Notes: generated by a model not told the origin, from the letters alone. Counted from the first letter of the stretch, positions 26,166-35,775 are shown. The stretch: 64,000 bases of DNA from Chryseobacterium sp. (GCA_031286615.1 JAITUA010000017.1:62001-126000), one strand, 5' to 3'. A program made the numbers and translations.

Positions 26166-26354
26166 ATGAAATCAGAAAAAGCTCAGAACTCTTCAGAAAG
26201 CAAAAGCAAAAAATCTTTTGTAATAAGGATAGATGAGTCTACTTATAAACTCCTTGAAAAGTGGGCCAATGATGACTTCAGAAGTGTGAACGGACAGATA
26301 GAATACCTCTTGCATCAAAGCCTGATCAATGCAGGGAGAAAGAAGAAAGAGTAG
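26166..26354 (+). CDS. Arc-like ribbon-helix-helix protein
   Basis: A 62-residue protein with a charged N-terminal arm, a beta strand (KSFVIRIDESTYKLLEKWA) and two helices (VNGQIEYLLHQSLINAG), the Arc/MetJ-like fold used for dimeric DNA binding. It lies 82 bases after the SPFH gene and there is no toxin gene beside it. It may regulate the SPFH gene or interact with it; this is inferred from adjacency. Confidence 0.75.
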   Translation: MKSEKAQNSSESKSKKSFVIRIDESTYKLLEKWANDDFRSVNGQIEYLLHQSLINAGRKKKE

Positions 26355-26515
26355 TTTGAAAAAGATGAATTGAGGCGTAGACATGCTCTTTTCAGGGAAC
26401 ATCGCTGTCAAAAGACAGAACTTCCTCTCTTTTTGAAGTTACAGAAAATATAAAAAAGGATTCTTTTTTTAGCTTTTCAATAAATAAATAACAATTCAAT
26501 TAACCTTATACCAAA

Positions 26516-26546
26516 AAGAAAGCAGAGAAATTTTCTCTGCTTTTTT
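26516..26546. terminator. Bidirectional terminator
   Basis: The stem AGCAGAGA / TCTCTGCT has T-tracts on both strands. It overlaps the stop codon of the minus-strand 49-residue gene and faces the plus-strand ribbon-helix-helix gene. Confidence 0.75.
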
Positions 26547-26694
26547 ATTTTATACAACTCTGAAGACTATCTGCTCCAACGTAGAATATGACGAGCCAAA
26601 TCAAGCCTTTAATGGTAAAGAAAGCAAGTCCTGCCCATCCCACACGCTTGAACCACTTCTTAAGCTTTGAGTTATTTTCTTGTGAATTTTCCAT
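26545..26694 (-). CDS. Small membrane protein (49 residues)
   Basis: The ORF reads MENSQENNSKLKKWFKRVGW onward and ends SLQSCIK. A basic amphipathic stretch is followed by a hydrophobic helix (about residues 20-40) with WAGLAFFTIKGLIWLVIFYV-like composition. A promoter with both consensus elements lies 27 bases upstream and a terminator closes the unit, so it is very likely expressed. A 61-codon frame on the other strand is its shadow. The function is unknown; similar short proteins occur in flavobacteria. Confidence 0.7.
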   Translation of the reverse strand: MENSQENNSKLKKWFKRVGWAGLAFFTIKGLIWLVIFYVGADSLQSCIK

Positions 26695-26720
26695 TGGCGA
26701 TTATCAAAATGATTACCCTG

Positions 26721-26750
26721 CAAAGATAAGCATGTTTATAATTAGTCCAA
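26721..26750 (-). promoter_or_regulatory. Consensus promoter of the 49-residue protein
   Basis: On the minus strand TTG (complement of 26748-26750) is followed after 19 bases by TATCTTTG (complement of 26721-26728), an exact fit to TTG-N19-TAnnTTTG. Confidence 0.7.
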
Positions 26751-26829
26751 ATAAAAAACACATTAAAAATTAAAGTTTTGAGGTTCACATAATATTTTTA
26801 TCTTTAGAGAGAACGAAAAGTAAGATTTT

Positions 26830-28380
26830 ATGTCAAAAAAAGTAAAGGATTTCGGAATCGAAAAAACGCTGAAAAATTTAGGTATTAAAGAAGAGAACAA
26901 AGGTACCTCAACAGGCGGGAAATATTTCGCTTCAGGAAAGGTGATAGAAAGCATTTCTCCTGTGGACGGAAAGTTGATCGCTAAAGTAAAGACTTCCGGA
27001 GAAAGTGATTATGACAAAGTAATTGAAACGGCTCAAAAGGCGTTTCAGGAATTCAAACTGATCCCGGCTCCCAAAAGAGGAGAGATCGTAAGACAGCTGG
27101 GCTTAAAATTAAGAGAATATAAAGATGATCTTGGTAAACTTGTTTCTTACGAAATGGGTAAATCATTACAGGAAGGACTTGGTGAAGTTCAGGAGATGAT
27201 TGATATCTGCGACTTCGCTGTAGGACTTTCAAGACAGCTTCAGGGGTATACAATGCACTCTGAAAGACCTGGACACAGAATGTATGAGCAATACCATCCG
27301 CTGGGAGTAGTAGGAATCATTACTGCATTCAACTTTCCGGTAGCCGTTTGGTCTTGGAATACAGCATTGGCCTGGATCTGTGGGAATGTTACTATCTGGA
27401 AGCCATCTGAAAAAACACCGCTTTGTGCTATTGCATGCCAGAATATCATGATGGAAGTAATTAAAGAAAACAATCTTCCGGAAGGAGTTTCAAGTGTATT
27501 GGTATCAGACCACGAAATCGGGCAGAAATTAGTAGACGATAAAAGAGTAGCCCTTGTTTCTTTCACAGGATCTACAAGAGTAGGAAGAATGGTTTCTTCT
27601 AAAGTAGCGGAAAGATTCGGGAAATCTATTCTTGAATTAGGTGGAAACAACGCAATTATCATTACAAAAGAAGCTGATATTGATATGTCTATCATTGGAG
27701 CTGTTTTCGGAGCTGTAGGAACTGCAGGCCAGAGATGTACTTCAACAAGAAGACTGATTATCCACGAAAGTGTATACAATGAAGTGAAAACAAGATTAAC
27801 AAAAGCTTACGGGCAGCTGAAAATTGGAAATCCGTTGGATGAAAACAACCACGTAGGTCCTCTGATTGATACAGATGCTGTAAACCAATACGAAGAAGCT
27901 ATCAAGAAATGTAAAAAAGAAGGTGGGAAATTCGTTGTTGAAGGCGGAGTTTTAACCGGAAAAGAATACGAATCTGGATGCTATGTGAAACCTTGTGTTG
28001 CAGAAGTGAAAAACTCTTATGAGATTGTTCAGCATGAAACCTTTGCACCCATCTTATATCTGATCAAATACAAAACACTGGAAGAAGCTATCGCAATTCA
28101 GAATGATGTTCCACAAGGATTGTCTTCTGCGATCATGACCCAGAACTTAAGAGAAGCAGAATTATTCCTTTCTCATGCTGGTTCAGACTGTGGTATTGCC
28201 AACGTAAATATCGGAACTTCTGGTGCAGAGATTGGTGGAGCTTTCGGTGGTGAAAAAGAAACCGGAGGAGGAAGAGAGTCTGGATCAGACGCTTGGAAAT
28301 ACTATATGAGAAGACAAACCAATACTATAAATTACACCGCACAACTTCCTTTAGCACAAGGAATTAAATTCGATTTATAA
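26830..28380 (+). CDS. amaB: Aldehyde dehydrogenase of the aminoadipate-semialdehyde (ALDH7) type
   Basis: A 516-residue NAD(P)-dependent dehydrogenase with catalytic Cys303 (GQRCTSTRR), general base Glu269 (LELGGNN) and the FTGSTRVG cofactor turn. The [21 protein letters not shown] segment and the [28 protein letters not shown] tail are typical of ALDH7/AmaB enzymes. These oxidise alpha-aminoadipate semialdehyde (in equilibrium with piperideine-6-carboxylate) to alpha-aminoadipate. The lysine 6-aminotransferase gene follows, which makes this role the best fit. Confidence 0.88.
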   Translation: MSKKVKDFGIEKTLKNLGIKEENKGTSTGGKYFASGKVIESISPVDGKLIAKVKTSGESDYDKVIETAQKAFQEFKLIPAPKRGEIVRQLGLKLREYKDDLGKLVSYEMGKSLQEGLGEVQEMIDICDFAVGLSRQLQGYTMHSERPGHRMYEQYHPLGVVGIITAFNFPVAVWSWNTALAWICGNVTIWKPSEKTPLCAIACQNIMMEVIKENNLPEGVSSVLVSDHEIGQKLVDDKRVALVSFTGSTRVGRMVSSKVAERFGKSILELGGNNAIIITKEADIDMSIIGAVFGAVGTAGQRCTSTRRLIIHESVYNEVKTRLTKAYGQLKIGNPLDENNHVGPLIDTDAVNQYEEAIKKCKKEGGKFVVEGGVLTGKEYESGCYVKPCVAEVKNSYEIVQHETFAPILYLIKYKTLEEAIAIQNDVPQGLSSAIMTQNLREAELFLSHAGSDCGIANVNIGTSGAEIGGAFGGEKETGGGRESGSDAWKYYMRRQTNTINYTAQLPLAQGIKFDL

Positions 28381-28423
28381 AAGCTTTACTTAAAGCACTC
28401 AAAAAACATAAAACTTAATAACC

Positions 28424-28466
28424 TGAATGATTAAATGCTTCATTCTTTGGATCATTTAATCATTCA
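28424..28466. repeat. Perfect 14-bp inverted repeat between amaB and lat
   Basis: TGAATGATTAAATG (28424-28437) and CATTTAATCATTCA (28453-28466) pair perfectly across 15 bases. There is no T-tract, so it is not a standard terminator. It may be an mRNA processing or stability element, or an operator. Confidence 0.5.
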
Positions 28467-28492
28467 TTTATTAAATCACACAACAATTTATT

Positions 28493-29818
28493 ATGGAACA
28501 GACATTAGATATAAAAGCAAATAAAGTAAAAGAAACAGTAGGAAGACATGTGTTGGCAGACGGTTTCGATTTTGTGATGGATATTGAAAAATCACATGGA
28601 TCTTGGCTTTATGATAAACTTACAGACAGAGAGTACCTGGATATGTTCTCTATGTTTGCATCTGCATCTATCGGATACAATCACCCTTACCTTTTAGAAA
28701 GATCAGAATGGTTGGGAAGAATGGCTGTAAATAAACCTACTTTGGCTGACGTTTACTCTGAAGAATATGCTCATTTCCTTGAAGTATTTGAAAGAGTAGT
28801 TATTCCTGAAGAATTACAATATGCTTTCTTTATCGAAGGCGGAACTATGGGCGTTGAAAATGCTATGAAAGCATGCTTCGACTGGAAAACCCGCAAAAAC
28901 TTTGCAAAAGGATTAGAAACAGAGGCCGGAATCTGTATTCACTTCAAACAGGCTTTCCATGGAAGAAGCGGTTATACTTTGAGTTTAACCAATACTTCTG
29001 ACCCAAGAAAATACCAATATTTCCCAATGTTTAACTGGCCGAGAATTTTAAACCCGAAATTGAAATTCCCGATTACAGAAGAAAACCTTGAAGAAACAAT
29101 CAAAAATGAAAACCTTGCTTTACTTCAGATTGAAGAAGCTATCTTGATGCACCCTGATAAAGTGGCTTGTATCATCATAGAACCTATTCAGGCAGAAGGA
29201 GGTGACAACCATTTCAGAGACGAATTCCTTTTGGGATTAAGAAGAATCTGTGATGACAACGATATCTTACTTATTTTTGATGAAGTTCAGACAGGTATAG
29301 CCATTACAGGAAAAATGTGGGCATTCCAGCACTTTACAGCAAAACCGGACATCATTTCTTTTGGTAAAAAAGCACAGGTTTGTGGTGTTTTAGCGAATAA
29401 AGAAAAATTTGATGAAGTTCCGAATAATGTTTTCAGAGAAAGCTCAAGGATCAATTCTACATTCGGAGGAAACTTTATTGATATGCTTCGTTTTCAGTTG
29501 GTGATGGAGGTGATTGAAAAAGAAAACCTTGTAGAAAATGCAAGAGTAGTTGGAGATTTCTTATTGGAAAGCTTGAAAGCTCTTGCTGAAAAATATCCTG
29601 AAAAGATTTCAAATGCAAGAGGAAGAGGCTTGATGTGTGCTGTTGACCTGCCGTCTGCAGAACAGAGAAATCACCTGATGAATGAGCTTTTCAATGATGG
29701 ATTAATCATTCTTCCATGTGGAGATCAGTCTCTTCGCTTCAGACCTCATTTGAATGTGACAAAGGAAGAAATTCAGCTTGCTTTAGACAAAATTGAAAAC
29801 AATATTAATAAAATTTAA
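28493..29818 (+). CDS. lat: L-lysine 6-aminotransferase
   Basis: A 441-residue class III PLP aminotransferase. It matches the LAT group, with HGSWLYDKLTDREYLDMFSMFASASIGYNHP at the start, FIEGGTMGVENAMKACFDW, the cofactor Asp in IFDEVQTG and the PLP lysine in SFGKKAQVCG (Lys292). LAT moves the epsilon-amino group of lysine to 2-oxoglutarate, giving aminoadipate semialdehyde, which the upstream dehydrogenase oxidises. This is the pathway known from Flavobacterium lutescens. The two genes share a strand with 112 bases between them. Confidence 0.92.
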   Translation: MEQTLDIKANKVKETVGRHVLADGFDFVMDIEKSHGSWLYDKLTDREYLDMFSMFASASIGYNHPYLLERSEWLGRMAVNKPTLADVYSEEYAHFLEVFERVVIPEELQYAFFIEGGTMGVENAMKACFDWKTRKNFAKGLETEAGICIHFKQAFHGRSGYTLSLTNTSDPRKYQYFPMFNWPRILNPKLKFPITEENLEETIKNENLALLQIEEAILMHPDKVACIIIEPIQAEGGDNHFRDEFLLGLRRICDDNDILLIFDEVQTGIAITGKMWAFQHFTAKPDIISFGKKAQVCGVLANKEKFDEVPNNVFRESSRINSTFGGNFIDMLRFQLVMEVIEKENLVENARVVGDFLLESLKALAEKYPEKISNARGRGLMCAVDLPSAEQRNHLMNELFNDGLIILPCGDQSLRFRPHLNVTKEEIQLALDKIENNINKI

Positions 29819-29879
29819 AACACAGGATTTGTAATTTAAAAAAAAACATCGTATATTTAGATACTCAAACAATTAGAAT

Positions 29880-30110
29880 ATGGAAAGAAGTACGAGAGTA
29901 TCAGTTTATGTAAGTGATAACCCTTCAGAAATTCAGTTGGTTAAGTCTAAATTGGATGACGCACAAATTGCAAATACCGTTGAAAATAACTATCTTACGT
30001 TTACCACAACCCCAACAGCAACTTCGCTGAAGGTAATGGTAGATCTGGAAGAAGAAAAAAAAGCATTTGAAATTATTGATGCTTACCTTCAACAAAGTGA
30101 AAATCAATAA
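29880..30110 (+). CDS. DUF2007-type small protein
   Basis: A 76-residue protein of the putative signal-transducing DUF2007 group, related to PII-like folds: VSVYVSDNPSEIQLVKSKLDDAQIANTVEN, then a DLEEEKKAFEIIDAYL helix. It follows lat by 61 bases and precedes a terminator, so it may be the last gene of the lysine operon. A role in lysine use is only inferred. Confidence 0.75.
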   Translation: MERSTRVSVYVSDNPSEIQLVKSKLDDAQIANTVENNYLTFTTTPTATSLKVMVDLEEEKKAFEIIDAYLQQSENQ

Positions 30111-30141
30111 ACAATTTCATAATTTTAAATTTTACTACTTC

Positions 30142-30178
30142 AAACCGAAAATTAATTAAGATTAATTTTCGGTTTTTT
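30142..30178 (+). terminator. Terminator after the DUF2007 gene
   Basis: CCGAAAATTAA pairs with TTAATTTTCGG across a short loop and is followed by six T. Confidence 0.85.
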
Positions 30179-30292
30179 AATTAATTACAAACCATTAAAA
30201 AGATGAATATTTCAAAGGTTGAATGAGCAGCTATTCTGTTTTTCAATTTTTAAATCATTTAATCATTTAATTTTTTAAATCAACTTTACAAC

Positions 30293-30805
30293 ATGAACCC
30301 GGAGATCAAACTAAGACAATCGCAAATTGAAGACAGAAACAGGATTTGGGAAATTATCCAGCAATCTATTGAAAGAAGAAGACAAGACGGAAGCACCCAA
30401 TGGCAGAACGGATACCCTAATCTTGGAACGGTGGAAAGTGATATTGCCAAAGGTTTCGGACATGTTTTAACAGTAGACGGAGAAATTGCAGTTTATGGAG
30501 CCCTGATTCTGAATGATGAACCAGCTTACAGTACCATAGAAGGAGCATGGCTGAGTGATGGTGAGTTTGTAGTGGTTCACAGAGTGGCTGTAGATGAAAA
30601 ATTTGCAGGGCAGGGAATGGTTAAGAAATTTTTTGATCACATCGAAGAATTTACAAAATCCCATGATATTCAGAGTATTAAAGTAGATACCAACCATGAT
30701 AATGTTGCCATGTTGAAAATCCTTGAAGGCAGAGGATATTCTTATTGTGGAGAGGTTCTTTTGAGAGATGGAATGAGGAAGGCTTTTGAGAAGATTATAA
30801 TTTAA
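30293..30805 (+). CDS. GNAT-family N-acetyltransferase
   Basis: A 170-residue GNAT enzyme. The acetyl-CoA binding region is VVVHRVAVDEKFAGQGMVKKFFDHI (about 94-118; motif A with Q-x-x-G-x-A-like Gln-Gly turn), followed by IKVDTNHDNVAMLKILEGRGY, the usual motif B. The substrate is unknown. It stands between the lysine genes and the efflux operon without clear ties to either. Confidence 0.85.
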   Translation: MNPEIKLRQSQIEDRNRIWEIIQQSIERRRQDGSTQWQNGYPNLGTVESDIAKGFGHVLTVDGEIAVYGALILNDEPAYSTIEGAWLSDGEFVVVHRVAVDEKFAGQGMVKKFFDHIEEFTKSHDIQSIKVDTNHDNVAMLKILEGRGYSYCGEVLLRDGMRKAFEKIII

Positions 30806-30881
30806 GCAAAAAGTTAAATCATCTTTCATTGAATTTTTAAAACGGCCTGTATTTATAAACTCTATCAGGTTTGTTCGTTTG

Positions 30882-30905
30882 GTTCTGAACTAATTTCTAC
30901 TTTTG
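30882..30905 (+). promoter_or_regulatory. Promoter/operator of the regulator-RND efflux operon
   Basis: TACTTTTG (30898-30905) is a perfect TAnnTTTG -7 element 16 bases before the regulator start. Just upstream the palindrome GTTCTGAAC (30882-30890) lies where a repressor would block the promoter. TTTG elements occur at 30870 and 30878, with spacings of 24 and 16. Confidence 0.5.
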
Positions 30906-30921
30906 TTCAAATTTTTATATT

Positions 30922-31377
30922 ATGCACCAAAGTATAGAAATTGATGAAAAAATTTTTCAGGATGCCGTAAAATTTTATGGTATCGTGTTCAGCTTACCCC
31001 CTTTAGCATCAAAAATTTATTCCTACCTTCTTTTTGACTATGAGAAAGTAGGAATTACTTTTGACGAGTTTGTTGAAGTGCTCTCCGCAAGCAAGAGCTC
31101 CGTTTCTACCAGTATCTCATTATTGTTAAATGCTCAGCTTATTGTAGATCATAACAAAATGGATGAGCGGAAGCGGTATTTTTTCATCAATGATGAATAC
31201 AAAAAAATACGATTCGAGAAAATTGTCCAGAAAATGAAGGACGAATTAAAACTATTAGATGATTTAAACAATTTTAAAAAAAGTAAAGACGATGGATACA
31301 ATGAAAGAATAGAAGTTTACAAAGCACTCTTAAACAAAAACATAGAAAATATTCAGGAATCTCTTAATAAACTATAA
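30922..31377 (+). CDS. GbsR/MarR-like winged-helix regulator
   Basis: A 151-residue protein with a winged helix (about 15-95): GITFDEFVEVLSASKSSVSTSISLLLNAQLIVDHNKMDERKRYFFIND. A C-terminal helical dimerisation part (KMKDELKLLDDLNNFKKS) follows. It is the first gene of the RND efflux operon and its stop is one base before the adaptor start, so it very probably represses the pump. Confidence 0.85.
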   Translation: MHQSIEIDEKIFQDAVKFYGIVFSLPPLASKIYSYLLFDYEKVGITFDEFVEVLSASKSSVSTSISLLLNAQLIVDHNKMDERKRYFFINDEYKKIRFEKIVQKMKDELKLLDDLNNFKKSKDDGYNERIEVYKALLNKNIENIQESLNKL

Positions 31378-31378
31378 A

Positions 31379-32566
31379 ATGAATAATAAGCTAGTTATAC
31401 TTTCCATTGCAGCGCTTTCACTGACAGCCTGCAAAAAAGAAGCTCCGAAACAGGATGGTGCCAAGCCATATCCTGTTATTTCCGTGGAGTCAAAAAATAT
31501 AGTGGGTTATCAGACGTTTCCGGCTACCATCCAAGGTAGGGTAAACAATGATGTACGTGCAAAAATACAGGGATATATTACCCAGGTATTGGTAGATGAA
31601 GGACAATATGTTACTAAAGGACAGCCTTTGTTCCGTTTGGAAACCAATATCCTGAACGAAAATGCAGCTGCTTCCAAAGCAGGAATCGGTGCTGCTGAAT
31701 CCAGTATTGCCGCTGCTCAGGCTTCTGTGAATGCTGCTCAGGTTGAAGTAAACAAACTAAAACCTCTGGTTCAGAAAAATATCATCAGTAACGTTCAGCT
31801 GCAGACTGCACAAGCTCAGCTGGCACAGGCACAGGCCCAGTTACAACAAGCCAATGCTTCTAAAAGACAGGCACAAGCCAATTATAAAGGAGTAGAAGCC
31901 AATATCGAATATTCCATCATTCGTGCTCCTATTTCAGGGGTGATTGGAAGATTGCCATTAAAAGTAGGAAGTTTGGTAGGACCGTCTGATCAGACTCCTC
32001 TGACAACGATTTCCGATACATCTGAGATCTATGCTTACTTTGCAATGAATGAAAAAGAGTATTTTGATTTCCTTGAAAAGTCTCCGGGAGCTTCTATGCC
32101 TGAGAAAATCAAAAACTTACCAATGGTTGAGCTTCAACTGGCTAACGGAAGTCTTTATCCTGAAAAAGGAAAAATTGAAGCCATTACCGGTCAGATTGAT
32201 CCTACAACAGGGACTATTCAGTTCAGAGTTGCTTTCTCGAATGCTCAGAAATTATTAAGCAATGGTAACAGTGGAACGATCAGATTCCCTCAGCAATATG
32301 ATAATGTTCTTGTAGTACCTGAAAGTGCTACTTACGAACAACAGGGTATTGTTTACGTTTACAAAGTAGAAAAAGGAGATACTGCGAGAAATGTTGTTGT
32401 AAATGTTATTGACAGAATCGACAATTTGGCGCTTATCAAATCTGGAATTAACAAAGGTGAAACAGTTATTGCAGCTGGTATCGGAGGTTTGAAACCGGGA
32501 ACAGCAGTAAAACCGAAGCCAATCAAAATGGATAGTCTTGTTCAATCAATAAAACCGAAATTCTAA
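31379..32566 (+). CDS. RND efflux periplasmic adaptor lipoprotein
   Basis: A 395-residue membrane-fusion protein with a lipoprotein signal (LSIAALSLTAC, Cys18). It has a lipoyl-like half-motif (AKIQGYITQVLVDEGQYVTKGQPLFRLE), a Gln/Ala-rich alpha-hairpin (about 95-180) and beta-barrel and membrane-proximal domains. It links the inner membrane pump to the outer membrane channel. Its stop overlaps the permease start (TAATG). Confidence 0.92.
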   Translation: MNNKLVILSIAALSLTACKKEAPKQDGAKPYPVISVESKNIVGYQTFPATIQGRVNNDVRAKIQGYITQVLVDEGQYVTKGQPLFRLETNILNENAAASKAGIGAAESSIAAAQASVNAAQVEVNKLKPLVQKNIISNVQLQTAQAQLAQAQAQLQQANASKRQAQANYKGVEANIEYSIIRAPISGVIGRLPLKVGSLVGPSDQTPLTTISDTSEIYAYFAMNEKEYFDFLEKSPGASMPEKIKNLPMVELQLANGSLYPEKGKIEAITGQIDPTTGTIQFRVAFSNAQKLLSNGNSGTIRFPQQYDNVLVVPESATYEQQGIVYVYKVEKGDTARNVVVNVIDRIDNLALIKSGINKGETVIAAGIGGLKPGTAVKPKPIKMDSLVQSIKPKF

Positions 32567-35500
32567 TGATAAAAAACTTTATTAACAGACCGGTTTTATC
32601 TACCGTAATCTCAATCTTGATTGTGATTCTCGGTGTGCTAGGGCTGATCTCGTTACCGGTTACACAGTATCCGGACATTGCACCACCTACGGTAAGTGTT
32701 TCCACAAACTATACGGGAGCCAATGCTGAAACGGTGATGAAAAGTGTGGTAGTGCCTCTGGAAGAACAGATCAACGGGGTGGAAGGTATGGATTATATTA
32801 CTTCCAGTGCCGGGAACGATGGTTCTGCACAGATCCAGGTTTTCTTCAAACAAGGAATAGATCCGGATATTGCAGCAGTAAACGTACAGAACCGTGTGGC
32901 CAGAGCAACACCTCTTTTACCATCTGAAGTAACGCGTTCAGGGGTTGTAACCCAGAAGCAGCAGACCAGTGCCCTGATGTATATGTCTTTCTATTCTGAA
33001 AATAAAGATCTGGATGACGTATACCTTCAGAACTTTTTGAATATTAATATTATTCCAAACCTGAAAAGGGTAAATGGTGTAGGGGATGCTAACGTTTTCG
33101 GAGGTAAAAACTACTCGATGAGAATCTGGCTGGATCCGGCAAAAATGGCTGCCTACAGTGTAACTCCTACTGATGTTACCAATGCGATCAACGAGCAGAG
33201 TAGAGAAGCCGCAGCAGGTTCTATCGGACAAAACAGCGGAAGTTCTTTTGAATATATCATCAAATATGTAGGTAAATTCAACGATAAAGAACAGTACGAT
33301 AATATTATCATCAAATCTCTTGCAAACGGACAAAACCTGATGTTGAAAGACGTTGCTAAAGTAGAATTGGCAGGTCAGTCTTATACAGGAATCGGGGAGA
33401 ACGGAAACAATCCTTCTATCAGTATGGGTATCTTCCAGACTCCGGGATCCAACGCACAGGAGATTATTAAAAATATCAAAGCATACCTGAAATCAGCTGA
33501 AGGAACTTTCCCGAAAGGCGTAAAGTATACTTTCAACTTTGATACCAATGAATTCCTTGAAGCTTCTATTGAAAAGGTAGTACATACCCTGATCGAAGCC
33601 TTCATTCTGGTATTTATTGTAGTATATATTTTCCTTCAGGACTTCAGATCTACACTGATCCCGGCCATTGCGGTTCCGGTATCTATTGTAGGAGCTTTCT
33701 TCTTCCTGAATCTCTTCGGATATTCATTGAACCTATTGACCTTGTTTGCATTGGTACTCGCCATCGGTATTGTGGTGGATGATGCCATTGTCGTCGTCGA
33801 GGCTGTTCATGCCAAGATGGAGCATGGTATTTCGGATGCTAAAAAAGCAACGGTGGAAGCGATGGATGAGATTACAGGGGCTATTATCTCTATTACGCTG
33901 GTAATGGCAGCAGTATTTATCCCGGTGACGTTCATTACAGGGCCTACAGGGGTATTCTACCAACAGTTTGGTATCACACTGATTATAGCCATCATCATTT
34001 CTGCTATTAATGCATTAACACTGAGTCCGGTTTTATGTTCATTATTCTTAAAACCTCACGCAGAGCACCATAAAGAGTATAAAAATTTAAACCTGTTACA
34101 GAAGTTTTTCTATAAGTTTAATATTGCTTTTAAAACAACAACTGAACGTTACGGAAGAGGATTTGTATTCTTGTTAAGACATAAATGGGTAACCCTTATT
34201 ATTTTCGCTGTTACCGGAGGAATTTTGTTCTGGGCAAGCAGCAGTATGAAGAAAGGATTTGTACCTACAGAAGACAGAGGGATTATCTTTACCGATGTTC
34301 AGCTTCCTCCGGGAGCTTCTATGGAAAGAACTTACAACGCTTTGAAAACACTTCAGGCTAAAGCACTGAAAGTTCCGGGCGTACAGAACGTAACGATTTC
34401 TACCGGACGAGGATTTTTATCCGGAAACGGAAGTAACAACGGTCTTGCCTTTGTTAAGCTAAAACCATTTGAAGAAAGAAAAAAAGACGGGCAGACTTCT
34501 GAAGATATTACCAAAAAATTATTTGGAATTGTAGGATCTGTTCCTGATGCTAAAGTGGTATTCTTCCAACCGCCGAGTGTACCTGGATTTGGTAACAGTG
34601 CAGGTTTTGAAATGGTATTGCTGGATAAGTCTGGTGGAGAATATGCAGATCTGGATGCTAAAACCAATGAATTCATCGGTAAGCTGATGCAGAGACCGGA
34701 AATTCAGTTTGCGCAGACTTCATTCAATACTAAATATCCTCAGTATCAGATGGAAATTAACGTTCCGCTGAGCAAACAGCTTGGAGTTTCTGTAAATGAC
34801 ATCCTGGCTACCATGCAGGGATATATCGGAGGTATTTATACTGCCGACTTTACCAAGTATGGAAAACAGTTCAGAGTGATGGTTCAGGCCCTTCCTGAAA
34901 ACAGAAAGAATATTGAAAACCTGAATCAGCTTTATGTAAGAACAGGATCAGGGATCATGTCTCCGATTTCACAGTTTGTAACATTGACAAAAGCATACGG
35001 ACCACAATCTGTTAGCCGTTATAACCTGTTTACTTCAGTAAAAGTGACAGGTGCTAACTCTGACGGATACAGTTCCGGGGATGCTATTGCAGCTGTACAG
35101 CAGGTAGCTGATGAAACTCTGAATCAAAACTATGCCGTAGAATTTACAGGGTTGACCAGAGAAGAATTAAATTCAGGATCTCAGACCCTTCTGATTTTCG
35201 GATTAAGTTTGATCTTCGTTTACTTTATCCTTTCTGCACAGTATGAAAGTTATATCCTTCCGCTAATCGTTATTATCTCTCTTCCTCTTGGGGTAATGGG
35301 AGCTTACTTCGGACAGAAGATTATGGGACTGGAAAATAATATTTACTTCCAGATTGCCCTGATCATGCTCGTGGGACTACTGGCGAAAAATGCGATCCTT
35401 ATTGTCGAATTTGCTGTTCAAAGGAGACATCATGGAGAAACCATTGTAATGTCAGCCATCAATGCAGCAAAAGCAAGGGTGAGACCTATTCTAATGACAT

Positions 35501-35712
35501 CATTCGCCTTTATCTTCGGTTTATTACCGTTGGTTCTGGCAAGTGGAATTGGAGCAGTAGGTAACAGATCTATCGCTACGGGTGCGGCAATCGGACTATT
35601 GATAGGAACTGTTTTGGGATTATTTGTAATTCCGGTTCTGTATGTGATCTTTGAAACACTGCAGGAAAAAATTAAACCTATCAAAAAAGAAGATATCAAT
35701 TTAGCAGAATAA
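32566..35712 (+). CDS. RND multidrug efflux permease (HAE1/AcrB type)
   Basis: A 1048-residue pump with the AcrB layout: MIKNFINRPVLSTVISILIVILGVLGLISLPVTQYPDIAPPTVSV, two large periplasmic loops and twelve membrane helices. The proton-relay Asp pair is present in helix 4 (AIGIVVDDAIVVVEAV). Substrates are probably amphiphilic drugs or bile-like compounds. It forms a tripartite pump with the flanking adaptor and channel. Confidence 0.93.
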   Translation: MIKNFINRPVLSTVISILIVILGVLGLISLPVTQYPDIAPPTVSVSTNYTGANAETVMKSVVVPLEEQINGVEGMDYITSSAGNDGSAQIQVFFKQGIDPDIAAVNVQNRVARATPLLPSEVTRSGVVTQKQQTSALMYMSFYSENKDLDDVYLQNFLNINIIPNLKRVNGVGDANVFGGKNYSMRIWLDPAKMAAYSVTPTDVTNAINEQSREAAAGSIGQNSGSSFEYIIKYVGKFNDKEQYDNIIIKSLANGQNLMLKDVAKVELAGQSYTGIGENGNNPSISMGIFQTPGSNAQEIIKNIKAYLKSAEGTFPKGVKYTFNFDTNEFLEASIEKVVHTLIEAFILVFIVVYIFLQDFRSTLIPAIAVPVSIVGAFFFLNLFGYSLNLLTLFALVLAIGIVVDDAIVVVEAVHAKMEHGISDAKKATVEAMDEITGAIISITLVMAAVFIPVTFITGPTGVFYQQFGITLIIAIIISAINALTLSPVLCSLFLKPHAEHHKEYKNLNLLQKFFYKFNIAFKTTTERYGRGFVFLLRHKWVTLIIFAVTGGILFWASSSMKKGFVPTEDRGIIFTDVQLPPGASMERTYNALKTLQAKALKVPGVQNVTISTGRGFLSGNGSNNGLAFVKLKPFEERKKDGQTSEDITKKLFGIVGSVPDAKVVFFQPPSVPGFGNSAGFEMVLLDKSGGEYADLDAKTNEFIGKLMQRPEIQFAQTSFNTKYPQYQMEINVPLSKQLGVSVNDILATMQGYIGGIYTADFTKYGKQFRVMVQALPENRKNIENLNQLYVRTGSGIMSPISQFVTLTKAYGPQSVSRYNLFTSVKVTGANSDGYSSGDAIAAVQQVADETLNQNYAVEFTGLTREELNSGSQTLLIFGLSLIFVYFILSAQYESYILPLIVIISLPLGVMGAYFGQKIMGLENNIYFQIALIMLVGLLAKNAILIVEFAVQRRHHGETIVMSAINAAKARVRPILMTSFAFIFGLLPLVLASGIGAVGNRSIATGAAIGLLIGTVLGLFVIPVLYVIFETLQEKIKPIKKEDINLAE

Positions 35713-35720
35713 AATTAATT

Positions 35721-35775
35721 AGAGAAGCTGGAAGTCAGATATTAGAAATTACTCTAAAAACCATATCTGGCTTCC
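35721..35775. repeat. Intergenic hairpin between pump and channel genes
   Basis: GGAAGTCAGATAT (35730-35742) and ATATCTGGCTTCC (35763-35775) pair with one mismatch; TTAGAAATTA (35742-35751) is also inverted further on as TAATTTCTAA (about 35788-35797). Without a T-tract it looks like a mobile or dispersed intergenic palindrome rather than a terminator. Confidence 0.5.

Noticed and set aside
26588..26773. 61-codon plus-strand ORF
   Set aside because: Shadow of the 49-residue minus-strand gene, which has promoter and terminator support.
27240..27779. 179-codon minus-strand ORF
   Set aside because: Fully inside the conserved aldehyde dehydrogenase gene on the other strand.
30869..30905. Perfect promoter for the RND operon
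   Set aside because: The -7 element is perfect, but both TTTG candidates have non-standard spacing, so only a probable promoter/operator is claimed.
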